Part shown: positions 42,733 through 51,870 of the stretch, piece by piece
Position numbering within the stretch: position 1 is the first letter of the stretch
Layout of the letters: every line of letters begins with the position of its first letter
The notes under the pieces: model-generated
What the model saw: the letters and a program-made list of their open reading frames with translations, nothing else
What the model was told of the DNA's origin: nothing
Databases searched by the model: none
Source of the DNA: Lewinellaceae bacterium
GTDB taxonomy: Bacteria; Bacteroidota; Bacteroidia; Chitinophagales; Saprospiraceae
DNA length: 64,000 nt
Direction: 5' to 3'
Assembly (NCBI GenBank): GCA_016716135.1
Contig: JADJWX010000005.1
Span: forward strand, 1 to 64,000
Position numbers and translations under genes: made by a program

Positions 42733-43728
42733 TTAAAATATCACGCTGTATTTGAGCATAAAAGCGCCGGTCAATTGGGCGGCCGGCGCCTGTTTGTCGG
42801 CCGGTATACCCAGGTTGGCGTCGCCACCGTCGCCGTAAATGCCGTTGTCGTTCGAGTCGAGGTTCATTTTTACATCCTGGTCGTAGAACAGTTCGCCGAG
42901 CAGGTCGAGCGACAATCCTTTGAAAATCTGGATGCTGAAATTGTTGGTAAACAACACGTCGATCGCGCCGGGGTTTTCCAAATAGTTGGAGAACAGGCGC
43001 AGGGTGGAAGTGGTTGAAAACCGGTCTTTGAAATATTTATTTTCATAGCGTCCAACCAGTTCCGAGCCTAGACCCAGGAAACTGTTTTTTACCTCGGTAA
43101 TGGTGCCGTTGGCATCGCGGGTTACGTCGTTGCCGTGGATGTCGAGCCGGGCCAGCGAATCGTCGGCAACGTAGATAAAACGAACGGCCACCGGAGAGTA
43201 CTGAAAGGTGAGGTGGCTGTTGGGTTTGTACGTGATGCCGGGGGAAAACTGGATTAGTGCCGGTGATAACATTTTCGACAACAGCACGTCGGCGTTTCCG
43301 TCGATGGTTTGCGCCGTCAGGTAGTTGCTCTTGTACGTTTTCAGCAATTGCGTTTGTGCCAGCAGGTCGGCCGAGGCAAACCATTTTTCACCACCGATTT
43401 TATAGCCGTAGGTAGATGCCAGTCGGAGTACGTCGAGGTTTTTCTGAAAACCATCGGGTTGCGTAGTCGACGTGCGCCCCAGGCGTTGGAGCGAGAGTTG
43501 GAGGGTCACCTGGTTGTTCCAGAACGAATTTTCAGCTTTGCGGTTGGCCGAAAAGCTGCCCAGGCCGCCGATGCCGAACCGGCCGTTGCCGCTACCTACG
43601 CGGGGGTTGATAATGCCCAGGCCGCCCAGGTCGAGACCAATGCCGCCGGTGTACGTCCAGGTGGTATCCTGAGCAGATGCCGTGCCCAGTGAAACAAGAA
43701 GAGCGAGTGTTAAAATCAAAAAGCGCAT
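42733..43728 (-). CDS. DUF3078-family exported protein
   Basis: 331 residues with a signal peptide (MRFLILTLALLVSLGTASAQ). The mature protein is rich in beta strands, contains NQVTLQLSLQRLG and KIGGEKWFASADLLAQTQLLKTYKSN, and ends with the aromatic-hydrophobic LTGAFMLKYSVIF typical of outer-membrane barrels. It fits the Bacteroidota family DUF3078, predicted outer-membrane proteins of unknown role. The gene ends 10 bases from the MITE-like element. Confidence 0.85.
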   Translation of the reverse strand: MRFLILTLALLVSLGTASAQDTTWTYTGGIGLDLGGLGIINPRVGSGNGRFGIGGLGSFSANRKAENSFWNNQVTLQLSLQRLGRTSTTQPDGFQKNLDVLRLASTYGYKIGGEKWFASADLLAQTQLLKTYKSNYLTAQTIDGNADVLLSKMLSPALIQFSPGITYKPNSHLTFQYSPVAVRFIYVADDSLARLDIHGNDVTRDANGTITEVKNSFLGLGSELVGRYENKYFKDRFSTTSTLRLFSNYLENPGAIDVLFTNNFSIQIFKGLSLDLLGELFYDQDVKMNLDSNDNGIYGDGGDANLGIPADKQAPAAQLTGAFMLKYSVIF

Positions 43729-43833
43729 ACGATAGAAAAGGATTTAACCGGGCGAAAAAGCCGTCCGCCCAAGTAGTTTAGAATCAGGGAATTGCCTGAA
43801 CGGGGTGTATGAAAAACCAGGTCCACCTGACGG

Positions 43834-44691
43834 TTACACTTTGGGTGGAATCAGGTGTTCGTCCTGCCCGTCGGGATAAAAAACTTCTACTTTTTCGGTA
43901 GTCATTTTACTCAGCGGCACGATGATGGCCCGTTCAGAAGTCTGAAGAATCAGCGAGGTTGAATCGATCAGGACAACTTTGCCGCGGGCGCCGTCTATTT
44001 CAATTTCGTCGCCGACGCGGACTTTGTTGCGGTTATAATGGCCGGCCAGATAGTTGGCAACCAGGTCGCGCGAGGCAAGTCCGTAGCCAACGGCAAAAGC
44101 CAGTGCCAGGGCGCCGATCACCACGGTCAGGTTTGAGGCGATAAAGCCGGTGCTGATTTTTGCCTGCGAAAGCGCACTTACGGCAATGGTGATAAAAAGG
44201 AAATAGAACACCGCAGTGGCGATCATTTTTGCCGACGGAATGCCCATACTCTGGCAGGTGGTCAGCACAATGCCCCGGATCATATCGGCCAGGAACAAGC
44301 CAAGCAGGAACAGGACAAAAGCCGAGAAGAGTGCAGGCAGGTAGTCGATCACATCGCGTACCATATCCGTGATAGCGGGAATACCCAGCATATCGGTGGC
44401 GAAAATGATAAATCCGAGCATCAGCACGAAATATATCATTTGCGCGACCACGGTGGAAATCTGGATTTTCATGCCGCTGCGTTGCACCAGATCGATGTCG
44501 TTGAGCCGTTCGGCCAGCCGATCGACCTGCAGACCCGCAAGTACCCGGCGTACCAGCCGGCGCAGAAAGCCGGAAATAATCCTGCCGATGATCAGGATCA
44601 ACAGCGCAAAAAGCAGCTTGGGGGCGGCTTCCGAAAAGCGGGAGACTAATTCGGTGAAAATGCCGTCTTTAATTTTTTCGAAAAAATCCAT
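43834..44691 (-). CDS. MscS/CmpX-type mechanosensitive channel
   Basis: 285 residues with about five membrane helices (LLFALLILIIGRIISGFL, VVAQMIYFVLMLGFIIFATDML, YLPALFSAFVLFLLGLFLAD, ATAVFYFLFITIAVSAL, and the pore-lining TVVIGALALAFAVGYGLASRDLVANYLAG), then the MscS beta domain (VGDEIEIDGARGKVVLIDSTSLILQT). The glycine/alanine-rich pore helix is conserved in character. It lets solutes out under osmotic downshock. Length and helix number match CmpX-like bacterial proteins. Monocistronic by appearance. Confidence 0.9.
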   Translation of the reverse strand: MDFFEKIKDGIFTELVSRFSEAAPKLLFALLILIIGRIISGFLRRLVRRVLAGLQVDRLAERLNDIDLVQRSGMKIQISTVVAQMIYFVLMLGFIIFATDMLGIPAITDMVRDVIDYLPALFSAFVLFLLGLFLADMIRGIVLTTCQSMGIPSAKMIATAVFYFLFITIAVSALSQAKISTGFIASNLTVVIGALALAFAVGYGLASRDLVANYLAGHYNRNKVRVGDEIEIDGARGKVVLIDSTSLILQTSERAIIVPLSKMTTEKVEVFYPDGQDEHLIPPKV

Positions 44692-44743
44692 GGACTGAAG
44701 ATTGTTGTTTGGCTGTTAGCTTTTGGCGGTTGGCAGTCGGCTG

Positions 44744-45007
44744 TTAGCGTGGTGGCTTTCGCCAATCGGGCCATTCTTCCGGCTCGGGCCTGCGTCCGGG
44801 AAAGCGGTCAGATGCCGGTCCGTGGGAGTCGCTGCCGCCAATCATGTGGAATACAGCCTCCAGTGCATTGGGCACAAAAACTTCCACTACCCGCCCGAAT
44901 ACTGCCATGTTGGCGGCATGGCCCGATACCCGGTGTTCGAGTTCAGGCGGCAGGCTGGCCTCCCATTTTGCCTCCAGGTCTTTAAAACTATTGTGTCGCG
45001 TTGCCAT
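44744..45007 (-). CDS. Small soluble protein downstream of an ECF sigma factor
   Basis: 87 residues from ATG 45007 (MATRHNSFKDLEAKWEASLPPELEHRVSGHAANMA). No signal peptide or membrane segment, so it is not a classical membrane anti-sigma factor; the C-terminus is proline- and charge-rich. The gene lies 55 bases after the sigma factor stop, same strand. Downstream sequence contains degenerate GGCTGTTAGC repeats. No family recognised. Confidence 0.6.
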   Translation of the reverse strand: MATRHNSFKDLEAKWEASLPPELEHRVSGHAANMAVFGRVVEVFVPNALEAVFHMIGGSDSHGPASDRFPGRRPEPEEWPDWRKPPR

Positions 45008-45062
45008 TCATTTCAATCTGTTTAGAAATCGGTTTTTACGAATAAAGAGATTACGAGCGTGC

Positions 45063-45665
45063 CTAAGATTCAATAGGATCAGAGGCGTATAAATCATCAT
45101 AAACCACCTGGGCCTTTTGTTTGGCCCGCATGATTTGCATCTTGATGGCACTTTCGGTCTTCTGGAAAAAATCGGCAATATCTTTGATAGACATATCGTC
45201 CATGTACTTCATCAGCAAAATTATCCGGTCGCCCTCCGGCAATTCCGCCAACACTTTTTCAAGTCGATCGTGCTTCATTTCCAGCAGCACACTGTCGGGA
45301 ATATCCACCTCTGCTTCGTCGCCAATCCGGCTGACATCGTCGGCCAGCAGCACCGGTATTTTTTTCTTTTTGCGGATCACGTCTATACAAAAGTTGTACG
45401 TGATGGAATACAACCAGGTAGAGAACGACGACTTTTCGTTGAAGCGCGACAAGTTCAGATACACCTTGACGAAAATATCCTGAACAGCATCATGCGCCAG
45501 GGCCTCGTCGCCCAGCATGGAAATACATTTAGCAAACACCTTACCCCCATACCGCCGGTACAGCACAGTAAAGTAATCCGGATTTTGTTCCTTCAGGTAG
45601 CGTGCGATCAGCTCGCTGTCGGAAACCCCGGACATAATATTAGGAGATGTCTTAACCTTGGTCAA
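45063..45665 (-). CDS. ECF-type RNA polymerase sigma factor
   Basis: 200 residues from ATG 45665 (ATG 45635 is an alternative). Region 2 is clear (FTVLYRRYGGKVFAKCISMLGDEALAHDAVQDIFVKVYLNLSRF then STWLYSITYNFCIDVIRKKKK), as is region 4 (LPEGDRIILLMKYMDDMSIKDIADFFQKTESAIKMQIMRAKQKA). The inter-region linker is longer than minimal and acidic. No anti-sigma factor is beside it; the 87-residue protein downstream is the only candidate partner. Divergent from the thioredoxin-like gene. Confidence 0.93.
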   Translation of the reverse strand: MTKVKTSPNIMSGVSDSELIARYLKEQNPDYFTVLYRRYGGKVFAKCISMLGDEALAHDAVQDIFVKVYLNLSRFNEKSSFSTWLYSITYNFCIDVIRKKKKIPVLLADDVSRIGDEAEVDIPDSVLLEMKHDRLEKVLAELPEGDRIILLMKYMDDMSIKDIADFFQKTESAIKMQIMRAKQKAQVVYDDLYASDPIES

Positions 45666-45854
45666 GAGGTTGGAAGGTGCTTAAACTGGTTTACAATCAC
45701 ATTAAATGCAACCACAAAGAGACAAAAAACCAGCGACACCCCGCGCCTTTTTCTTTTTAACCGTTAATGAGACGTTAAACTTTTTCCGACGTCACATGCG
45801 CCTCCAAATAAAATTCGCCGGGGGCGTTACTTTGCACAAAATTTAACATTTGAC

Positions 45855-46409
45855 ATGAAAATTCGCTTGCTTTTCGCCGTTTTTGCGCTGTTTTCAGGGG
45901 CCTTGTTTGCACAAAAAGCATCGTATCATATCCGGGTTAACAATTACCCGCTCGATACCATTTACCCCTACAATATTCCGCTGCTCGATATGGACAGCAC
46001 CACCGAGTCGAACTCCAAAGAGCTGCTGGCGACTCCCGGGAAAAATAAAAAACCAACGGTGATTGCCTTCTGGCTGACCACCTGCAAACCCTGCCACCGC
46101 GAGCTTGCGACCTATACCGCCAACTATGCCGAATGGCAAAAAAAAGCCGACTTCCGTTTGCTGGCAATTTCCATCGACTTCCCGCAGCGTTTTCGCCAGA
46201 TTGCCGAGATTGCCCGGGAGAAGCAATTCCCTTTTGAAGTGTACTGGGACCGCGACCGGCTTTTCCGGAACGTGATGCCGCATGGCGGCCTGAACGGCCT
46301 GCCTCAGGTATTTATCTTTGATAAAAACGGCAAACTGGCTTACCACCACAAGGGCTTCCGCCCGGGCGATGAGCTGGAATTATTTGCTAAAATTCAGGAA
46401 TTGCAGTAG
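45855..46409 (+). CDS. TlpA-like thioredoxin-family protein, exported
   Basis: 184 residues with a signal peptide (MKIRLLFAVFALFSGALFAQ). The thioredoxin-like fold has its redox motif in FWLTTCKPCHRELATY (CKPC, about residue 79) and the cis-proline region GGLNGLPQVFIFDKNGKLAYHHKGF. Such proteins keep periplasmic or outer-membrane cysteines reduced, or serve as peroxidase-like sensors; the partner is unknown. Monocistronic between the sigma factor and a convergent lipoprotein. Confidence 0.9.
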   Translation: MKIRLLFAVFALFSGALFAQKASYHIRVNNYPLDTIYPYNIPLLDMDSTTESNSKELLATPGKNKKPTVIAFWLTTCKPCHRELATYTANYAEWQKKADFRLLAISIDFPQRFRQIAEIAREKQFPFEVYWDRDRLFRNVMPHGGLNGLPQVFIFDKNGKLAYHHKGFRPGDELELFAKIQELQ

Positions 46410-46422
46410 CCAACCTTTCCGG

Positions 46423-48111
46423 TTACTCACCCCGCCTTCTGCCACGGCCTGTGGCCACATTCAGGGTTGCTTCCACTTCCCAGTTGGCGCGCAACGCCTC
46501 CAGCTTTTGGGTAAAAACATGTTCAGGCTGACGGCGGGCAAAGTAGTCGCCGGGGTCCCATCGTCCATTGCCATTGTGATCTTCAACCAGTTGGAGGGTA
46601 TACGCAACAGGGTCCAATTTTTCAAAAGGGAAGCGCATGGACGTCGAATCGGCAACAAATTTTTGCTCCGTTTCCAAGGTCGTCCCACCGCGCAGCAATT
46701 GCAATACGTATGCCATCCCGGGTGTCAGGCCTTCAAGGGTCAGGCTTAGGTTGCCGAGTTGTTTCTCTGCCGGTACGGCAAAAATGCGCCGCAACGTGTC
46801 GGCATTACTGGTTCCGTAAAAATCGGTTAAGGCGCCGGGCAGCAGGGTTAGCGTGTTTTTTGCTTCGGGGCGCCAGTTGATCGCCAGTTGAAGCACCCGG
46901 CGTTTTGAAGTATCAATGGTCAGTTCAAACAGCCTGGATGCCACCGAGTCGACATCCAGCAAACAGTGGGCGGTATCCACCTGTGTGAGCAGGGTGTTAA
47001 ACAGAATTTCAGCCGGTTGGGTCGGACGCACGGTCACTGTACGTGGTGGAAGCGGCCCGGTAGGTGCAGGCGCCTGGGGAGCGCCCTGACGCCCGGTCCG
47101 GCCTCCGGGTGCGGCCCTGCGTTCATCGGCGAAGTTGATTGAGTTGGTGGCTAAAAACGCTGTCCGGGAAAGTGCCCGAACGGCAACGGTGTCGGGGCCC
47201 GCAATCAGTTCCCAGGCGACGGAATCGGGGCGGTCGTACCAGATGAGCAGGCTGTCCTGATCGGTTTCCCGGTACCAGCGCAGATTGGGCAGGCTGACCT
47301 GTACAGGAACAGTATCCGGCGGGCGGGAGTAGCCCAGGCTGATAAACCCGTATTGGCCGACATTTTTTGCCAGCAAACGGAGTGGCGGTACGGGTTTAAA
47401 TACCCGAATGCCGGCAATCGTACTCAGGCTGTCATTAATCCGGATCAGGCTGTCCGGAAATCCGATCCGTTCATTGATACCGTCCCATTTCATATTTTGA
47501 TCGGCATCTTCAATAGCTACCACTTTGAACCGGCCCGCCCGCACGTTCGGAATGGAATACTGCCCGCTTTTGTCGCTCCGCGCAACGTAGTAGGGGCGTT
47601 CTTTTATGGCAATACTGTCGTCAAATGCGTCATATAATTGCACGGAAATATTTTCCTGTGGTTCGCCGGAAAAAGCATCCACAACTATACCCGTTACGGA
47701 TAAACTATCGATGACATCGCCGGTAGAGAAAACAAAGCGCAGGTCTTTGGCCGGATTGCCCTCGTGCAAATCCTTGACAGCCGTACCAAAATTAATGGTG
47801 TAGGTGGTATTGGGCCGCAGTGTTTCGTCGGAGTCAAATTTGAAGGTTACCGTCCGGCCCTTGAGCGTTATTTCCGGGCGTTTGGCCAACGGCGGCGACA
47901 CCAGTACCTGGGTGCCGGCATCTTGCAGGGTTACCCATTCGTCGAAGGTTAGATTGAACGAACGCTCCGTAAAACGCGTGCGCAAATTGGGCGTACTCTT
48001 TTCCGGCACCACCTTTGGCGGTATATTGTCCTTGGGCCCGCCTTCCGGGGCTATGGGGCGGGCGCAAGCGGCCAATCCAAATACAACCAGGGCAAAAACA
48101 AGTTTTTTCAT
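46423..48111 (-). CDS. Ig-like-domain lipoprotein
   Basis: 562 residues from ATG 48111 (MKKLVFALVVFGLAAC), lipobox LAAC with Cys 16. It then shows ARPIAPEGGPKDNIPPKVV, the GGPKDxxPP pattern of a Bacteroidota surface lipoprotein family with an SbsA-type Ig-like domain (about 35-130), followed by a carboxypeptidase-regulatory-like domain (VTGIVVDAFSGEPQENISVQLYD). The rest is a long mixed beta region. A 49-codon upstream extension is excluded because it lacks a signal sequence. A -7 box only 12 bases upstream implies a very short leader. Confidence 0.85.
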   Translation of the reverse strand: MKKLVFALVVFGLAACARPIAPEGGPKDNIPPKVVPEKSTPNLRTRFTERSFNLTFDEWVTLQDAGTQVLVSPPLAKRPEITLKGRTVTFKFDSDETLRPNTTYTINFGTAVKDLHEGNPAKDLRFVFSTGDVIDSLSVTGIVVDAFSGEPQENISVQLYDAFDDSIAIKERPYYVARSDKSGQYSIPNVRAGRFKVVAIEDADQNMKWDGINERIGFPDSLIRINDSLSTIAGIRVFKPVPPLRLLAKNVGQYGFISLGYSRPPDTVPVQVSLPNLRWYRETDQDSLLIWYDRPDSVAWELIAGPDTVAVRALSRTAFLATNSINFADERRAAPGGRTGRQGAPQAPAPTGPLPPRTVTVRPTQPAEILFNTLLTQVDTAHCLLDVDSVASRLFELTIDTSKRRVLQLAINWRPEAKNTLTLLPGALTDFYGTSNADTLRRIFAVPAEKQLGNLSLTLEGLTPGMAYVLQLLRGGTTLETEQKFVADSTSMRFPFEKLDPVAYTLQLVEDHNGNGRWDPGDYFARRQPEHVFTQKLEALRANWEVEATLNVATGRGRRRGE

Positions 48112-48123
48112 GTGTAGCAGCCG

Positions 48124-48131
48124 CAAAAGTA
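48124..48131 (-). promoter_or_regulatory. Probable -7 box of the Ig-domain lipoprotein gene
   Basis: TACTTTTG on the minus strand, 12 bases before ATG 48111; the transcript would be almost leaderless (about 6 bases). Confidence 0.45.
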
Positions 48132-48294
48132 GGGCGCAGGAGGGAAAACGAATGTGCCGGCTTTTTGTGCTCCCCGGAATACTTGTTTTTTGCAAACTCC
48201 ATTTGCTGGTTTTGAAAACCACAAGTTGGGATGGCGGCCTGCATCCTGGGATATGCACCTTACCTTTACGACAAAGTACCTAAATAAAAATGCT

Positions 48295-48918
48295 ATGAAA
48301 ACCTTGTTCTTTACCACTTTCCTGCTCTGCCTGGGCACTTTCCTATTTGGTCAGGACAACCCAAGCCCGGAGCAGACTGCCAGCCCCGATACCACATTGC
48401 CGTATTACCAGATACCGGACTACCCGGAAACGTATACCGCCGAGTCGGTGGCCGCCCGGATGATCGACGGCCTGGGCTTTCGGTATTATTGGGCGACCGA
48501 GGGCTTGCGTCCGGAGGATCTCGCCTTTAAGCCCAACGCAGAAGCGCGGAGCTCTGGGGAAACAATTGAACACATTCTGAGCTTGTCGGAAGTGGTGGTC
48601 AATGCTGTCCGGCAGGTTCCGAACAAACGGGGCGGGGAGGAAGCCACAGTATTGCCGTTTGAGGAAATGCGGCGGCAGACGCTGGGAAACCTCAAAACAG
48701 CCAGCGATATGCTGAAGAGCGGCAAAACCCGGCTGGAAGACTGCATACTCGTGTTTGAAAATGGTGACCGCCGGTCGGAATACCCGTTTTGGAACAACCT
48801 GAACGGACCCATTGCCGATGCCCTTTGGCATGCCGGCCAGCTGGTATCGTTCCGGCGTTCTTCGGGCAATCCGTTTAATTCGAAAGTCAGTGTTTTTCAA
48901 GGAAAACTAAAAAACTGA
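48295..48918 (+). CDS. Exported DinB-like protein
   Basis: 207 residues from ATG 48295, with a signal peptide (MKTLFFTTFLLCLGTFLFGQ). The mature domain is a DinB-like four-helix bundle: RMIDGLGFRYYWATEGLRPEDLAFKPN, SSGETIEHILSLSEVV and ALWHAGQLVSFRRSSGNP, with His residues placed as metal ligands. DinB/YfiT proteins are metal-dependent thiol transferases or hydrolases; an exported form is unusual and function is unknown. Ends two bases before the GNAT gene. A TACCTTTA near-match to the -7 box lies 26 bases upstream. Confidence 0.8.
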   Translation: MKTLFFTTFLLCLGTFLFGQDNPSPEQTASPDTTLPYYQIPDYPETYTAESVAARMIDGLGFRYYWATEGLRPEDLAFKPNAEARSSGETIEHILSLSEVVVNAVRQVPNKRGGEEATVLPFEEMRRQTLGNLKTASDMLKSGKTRLEDCILVFENGDRRSEYPFWNNLNGPIADALWHAGQLVSFRRSSGNPFNSKVSVFQGKLKN

Positions 48919-48920
48919 AA

Positions 48921-49424
48921 ATGGATTTTTCCTTACGCCCCTGGTCGTTGGATGACCTGGAAAGCCTGGTTCGTTTTGCAAACAACATCAATATTGCAAA
49001 ATTCATGACCAACCAGTTCCCGCATCCCTACAACGTTGAACACGGCCGTGCATTTATTGAAATGGCCAGCCGGAACACACCCCGGAATATTCTCGCTATT
49101 GCCATAAACGGCCAGGCTTCAGGGGGTATCGGCATACACCCGCAGGGGGATATTCATTGCAAAAATGCCGAAATGGGCTACTGGCTGGCCGAACCCTACT
49201 GGGGGCAGGGTATCATCACAAAGGCCATTATTCAGATGGTAGAATACGGTTTCGCCAACTGGGATATCAACCGGATATTCGCCCGGCCCTTCGGCACAAA
49301 TATCGGCTCTCAGCGCGCCCTGGAAAAAGCCGGTTTTGCCCTGGAAGGTCGTTTCACAAACACATTGTTCAAAAACGGGGAATACCTGGATGAGTTAGTT
49401 TATGCTGTTCGACGTGAAAATTAA
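48921..49424 (+). CDS. GNAT-family N-acetyltransferase (RimJ/RimL-like)
   Basis: 167 residues. The acetyl-CoA binding segment is visible as EMGYWLAEPYWGQGIITKAI (motif A, Q/RxxGxG/A region), followed by the typical INRIFARPFGTNIGSQRALEKAGFALEGR. RimJ/RimL-like members acetylate protein N-termini or small amines. The last 23 bases overlap the start of the PHP gene, so the two are probably co-translated with the DinB-like gene upstream. Confidence 0.9.
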   Translation: MDFSLRPWSLDDLESLVRFANNINIAKFMTNQFPHPYNVEHGRAFIEMASRNTPRNILAIAINGQASGGIGIHPQGDIHCKNAEMGYWLAEPYWGQGIITKAIIQMVEYGFANWDINRIFARPFGTNIGSQRALEKAGFALEGRFTNTLFKNGEYLDELVYAVRREN

Positions 49425-50631
49425 AGTAGTGGCCGGCCTGGCAACAATCCTGTTCCTGGCAGCCCAACCGCCCGTTTCGGCCCAAAACCGGCTCAATTGG
49501 TATAAAGGTAACCTGCATACCCACTCGTACTGGAGCGACGGCGACGAGTTTCCGGAACGGATCATGGGCTGGTATAAATCGAGGGGCTACCATTTTCTGG
49601 CGCTTTCCGACCACAACACACTTGCCGAGGGCGAGAAATGGATTACGGTGAAACAAAAACCGGAGCACTTGCGCGATTTTGATCAATACCTGGAGGAGTT
49701 TGGAACAGACTGGGTAGTATACAAAAAGGAGGAAAACAACATCCAAGTGCGGCTCAAAACCTATGCGGAATACAAACCCCTGTTTGAAGAACCAGCTCGT
49801 TTTTTAATACTGCAAGCCGAAGAAATTACCGATCGGTACGATAAAAAACCGGTACACCTGAATGCCACCAATATTCAAAAACATATTGAACCACAGGGGG
49901 GTGGCTCTGTCGCCCAGGTGTTGCAAAACAATATCGACGCCGTCCTGAAGTACCGGGAGGAAAGCGGAACACCGGCAATGGTGCACGTCAATCATCCCAA
50001 CTTTGGCTATGCAATCAGCCTGGCCGATATGATCGAACTCCGGGGTGAGCGTTTTTTTGAAATATACAACGGCCACAACGCCGTGCACAACCTGGGCGAT
50101 TCGACACACATGTCCACAGAAGAAATGTGGGACCTGATCAACATCGCCTACCTCGACCAACAAAAACCGCTGATCTACGGTCTGGCTACCGACGACAGCC
50201 ACCACTACCACGAGACGGGCCGAAAATTTGCCAATGCCGGCAGAGGTTGGGTGATGGTGCAGGCCGATTCGTTAAGTGCCGGCGCCCTGATCGATGCCAT
50301 GGAGCGGGGACAGTTTTATGCCAGCACCGGCGTCGAACTGCGCAAGCTGCGTTTTAGCAAAAACAAATTGACCATCCGGGTGAAAAAAGAACGTGGCGTG
50401 CACTACACGATTCAATTTGTCGGCTGCAGGCAGGGCGACCGGCAAACACAAGTTTTAACAGAAAAACGGAGCTCCAGGGCGCGGTTTAAACTGGATGCAA
50501 ACCTTCGGTTTGTGCGCGCCGTCGTTACTTCGGATAAATTGCAGGAAAACCCGGTGGAGACCTTTCTATTTGAAAAAGCCTGGACGCAGCCGGTTGAACG
50601 TGGGGGCATCGCCCGAGCAGAGGCTCAGTAA
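49402..50631 (+). CDS. PHP-domain phosphoesterase, exported
   Basis: 409 residues with a signal peptide (KIKVVAGLATILFLAAQPPVSAQ). The PHP metal site is visible: GNLHTHSYWSDGD, LSDHNTLAEG, VHVNHPNFG and LATDDSHHYHETG. A C-terminal beta domain follows (about 290-400). Members hydrolyse phosphomonoesters or phosphodiesters outside the cytoplasm; substrate unknown. The start overlaps the GNAT gene; the 3' end overlaps the convergent CoA-binding gene by 7 bases. Confidence 0.88.
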   Translation: MLFDVKIKVVAGLATILFLAAQPPVSAQNRLNWYKGNLHTHSYWSDGDEFPERIMGWYKSRGYHFLALSDHNTLAEGEKWITVKQKPEHLRDFDQYLEEFGTDWVVYKKEENNIQVRLKTYAEYKPLFEEPARFLILQAEEITDRYDKKPVHLNATNIQKHIEPQGGGSVAQVLQNNIDAVLKYREESGTPAMVHVNHPNFGYAISLADMIELRGERFFEIYNGHNAVHNLGDSTHMSTEEMWDLINIAYLDQQKPLIYGLATDDSHHYHETGRKFANAGRGWVMVQADSLSAGALIDAMERGQFYASTGVELRKLRFSKNKLTIRVKKERGVHYTIQFVGCRQGDRQTQVLTEKRSSRARFKLDANLRFVRAVVTSDKLQENPVETFLFEKAWTQPVERGGIARAEAQ

Positions 50632-50984
50632 TTTCCAATCGACAACATCACCAGCGTGCACCCTTCAACCGTTTCGATGCCGTTTGCCTCGGCAAGCGCC
50701 ATGAGTTGGGGGTTTTCCGTACCCGGGTTGAATATGATCCGTCTGGGATTTAAGCCCAGCAAATAGTCGTAGTAGGGCGGTTGGTGCTGCGGACCAATGT
50801 ACAAGGTAATCGTATCGATATCCAGCACCTCCGGTTGGTCTTGCAGGATGGGTAAGCCGGCCACACTGCCCTTGCGGGTGCCAACAGGCACCACGGTATG
50901 CCCGTGGCGCATCAAACTGTGCACGGCTAAATACGCATAACGGGCAGGGTTGGGCGTGGCGCCCAAAACGAGGGTCTTTTTCAT
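50625..50984 (-). CDS. CoA-binding-domain protein (YccU-like)
   Basis: 119 residues from ATG 50984 (MKKTLVLGATPNPARYAYLAV). A single Rossmann fold of the CoA-binding domain family, with IIFNPGTENPQLMALAEANGIETVEGCTLVML near the end, the usual conserved C-terminal signature. Function of small members is unclear; they bind CoA or nucleotides. Convergent with and overlapping the PHP gene. Confidence 0.9.
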   Translation of the reverse strand: MKKTLVLGATPNPARYAYLAVHSLMRHGHTVVPVGTRKGSVAGLPILQDQPEVLDIDTITLYIGPQHQPPYYDYLLGLNPRRIIFNPGTENPQLMALAEANGIETVEGCTLVMLSIGNY

Positions 50985-51034
50985 CGGGGGCAAAACAAAT
51001 AATTCCCGGCGAATGTTTGGGTGGCCAGAAAACC

Positions 51035-51042
51035 TATTTTTG
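51035..51042 (+). promoter_or_regulatory. Probable -7 box of dcd promoter
   Basis: TATTTTTG followed by C on the plus strand, 64 bases before the dcd ATG. Confidence 0.5.
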
Positions 51043-51106
51043 CCCTACTAATGAAACGGCAGGCAGCAACGTGTAATGCCACCGGCCATCCACCATTTGC
51101 GATTTT

Positions 51107-51640
51107 ATGATCCTTACCGATAAAAAAATTCTGGAGGCTATTGATGCCGGCGAAATTGTGATTGAGCCTTTCCGCCGGGAGTGCCTGGGTACCAATTCGT
51201 ATGATGTGCATCTGGGTAAATACCTGGGCTTGTACCGCGACCGGGTACTCGATGCCAGGAAACACAACACGATTGAAATAATCGAAATGACGGACGAAGG
51301 ATTTGTTCTGCAGCCCGGAACACTTTACCTGGGTGTTACGGAGGAATATACCGAAACCCACAATACGGTGCCTTTTCTTGAGGGGAAAAGCAGTGTCGGC
51401 CGCCTGGGAATCGATATCCATGCAACGGCTGGAAAAGGCGATGTCGGGTTTTCAAATACCTGGACGCTGGAAATTTCCTGCGTTCAACCGGTGCGGGTTT
51501 ATCCGGGCATGCCGATCGGCCAATTGATCTATTTTACTATTGAAGGCGGTATTGAGAATTATTACAACCGAAAACCCAATGCGAAGTACAACCAGCGCAC
51601 CGACAAGCCCGTGGAAAGCATGATGTGGAAAAACTTTTAA
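51107..51640 (+). CDS. dcd: dCTP deaminase
   Basis: Deaminates dCTP to dUTP for thymidylate synthesis; some family members also hydrolyse dUTP. 177 residues. The N-terminus MILTDKKILEAIDAGEIVIEPF and the active-site blocks ECLGTNSYDVHLG, GKSSVGRLGIDIHATAGKGD and TLEISCVQPVRVYPGMPIGQLIYF are all present, with the catalytic Glu in LEIS. Complete. A weak hairpin (GCCCA/TGGGC, 51692-51706) follows. Confidence 0.96.
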   Translation: MILTDKKILEAIDAGEIVIEPFRRECLGTNSYDVHLGKYLGLYRDRVLDARKHNTIEIIEMTDEGFVLQPGTLYLGVTEEYTETHNTVPFLEGKSSVGRLGIDIHATAGKGDVGFSNTWTLEISCVQPVRVYPGMPIGQLIYFTIEGGIENYYNRKPNAKYNQRTDKPVESMMWKNF

Positions 51641-51862
51641 TTAAAAGTTCAACTCGGGAAAAAATCCACACGACAGCACGTCCAACCCTAAGCCCATTGC
51701 GTGGGCAGGCTGTTTGTTTGCTTTACCTCCTTCGCGGTATTTTTAGGGTAAAAAAATTGGGTCTGCCTCTGCGGTGCAGTTTTAAAGTGCCGGATTACTG
51801 TCAAATTCCCGGATTTTAAATGAAAATACAACAGTGAATACCCGGCGTATGACATAAAAAAC
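51641..51862. other. Intergenic region after dcd
   Basis: No ORF seen. It contains a weak hairpin GCCCA/TGGGC (51692-51706) followed by a T-rich stretch, possibly the dcd terminator. Confidence 0.35.
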
Positions 51863-51870
51863 TAAATTTG
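51863..51870 (+). promoter_or_regulatory. Candidate -7 box of the SprB-repeat gene
   Basis: TAAATTTG on the plus strand; would give a leader of about 150 bases before the proposed start. Confidence 0.4.

Noticed and set aside
48112..48258. Longer start for the Ig-domain lipoprotein
   Set aside because: No signal sequence in the extension; ATG 48111 starts a lipobox signal peptide and is preceded by a -7 box.
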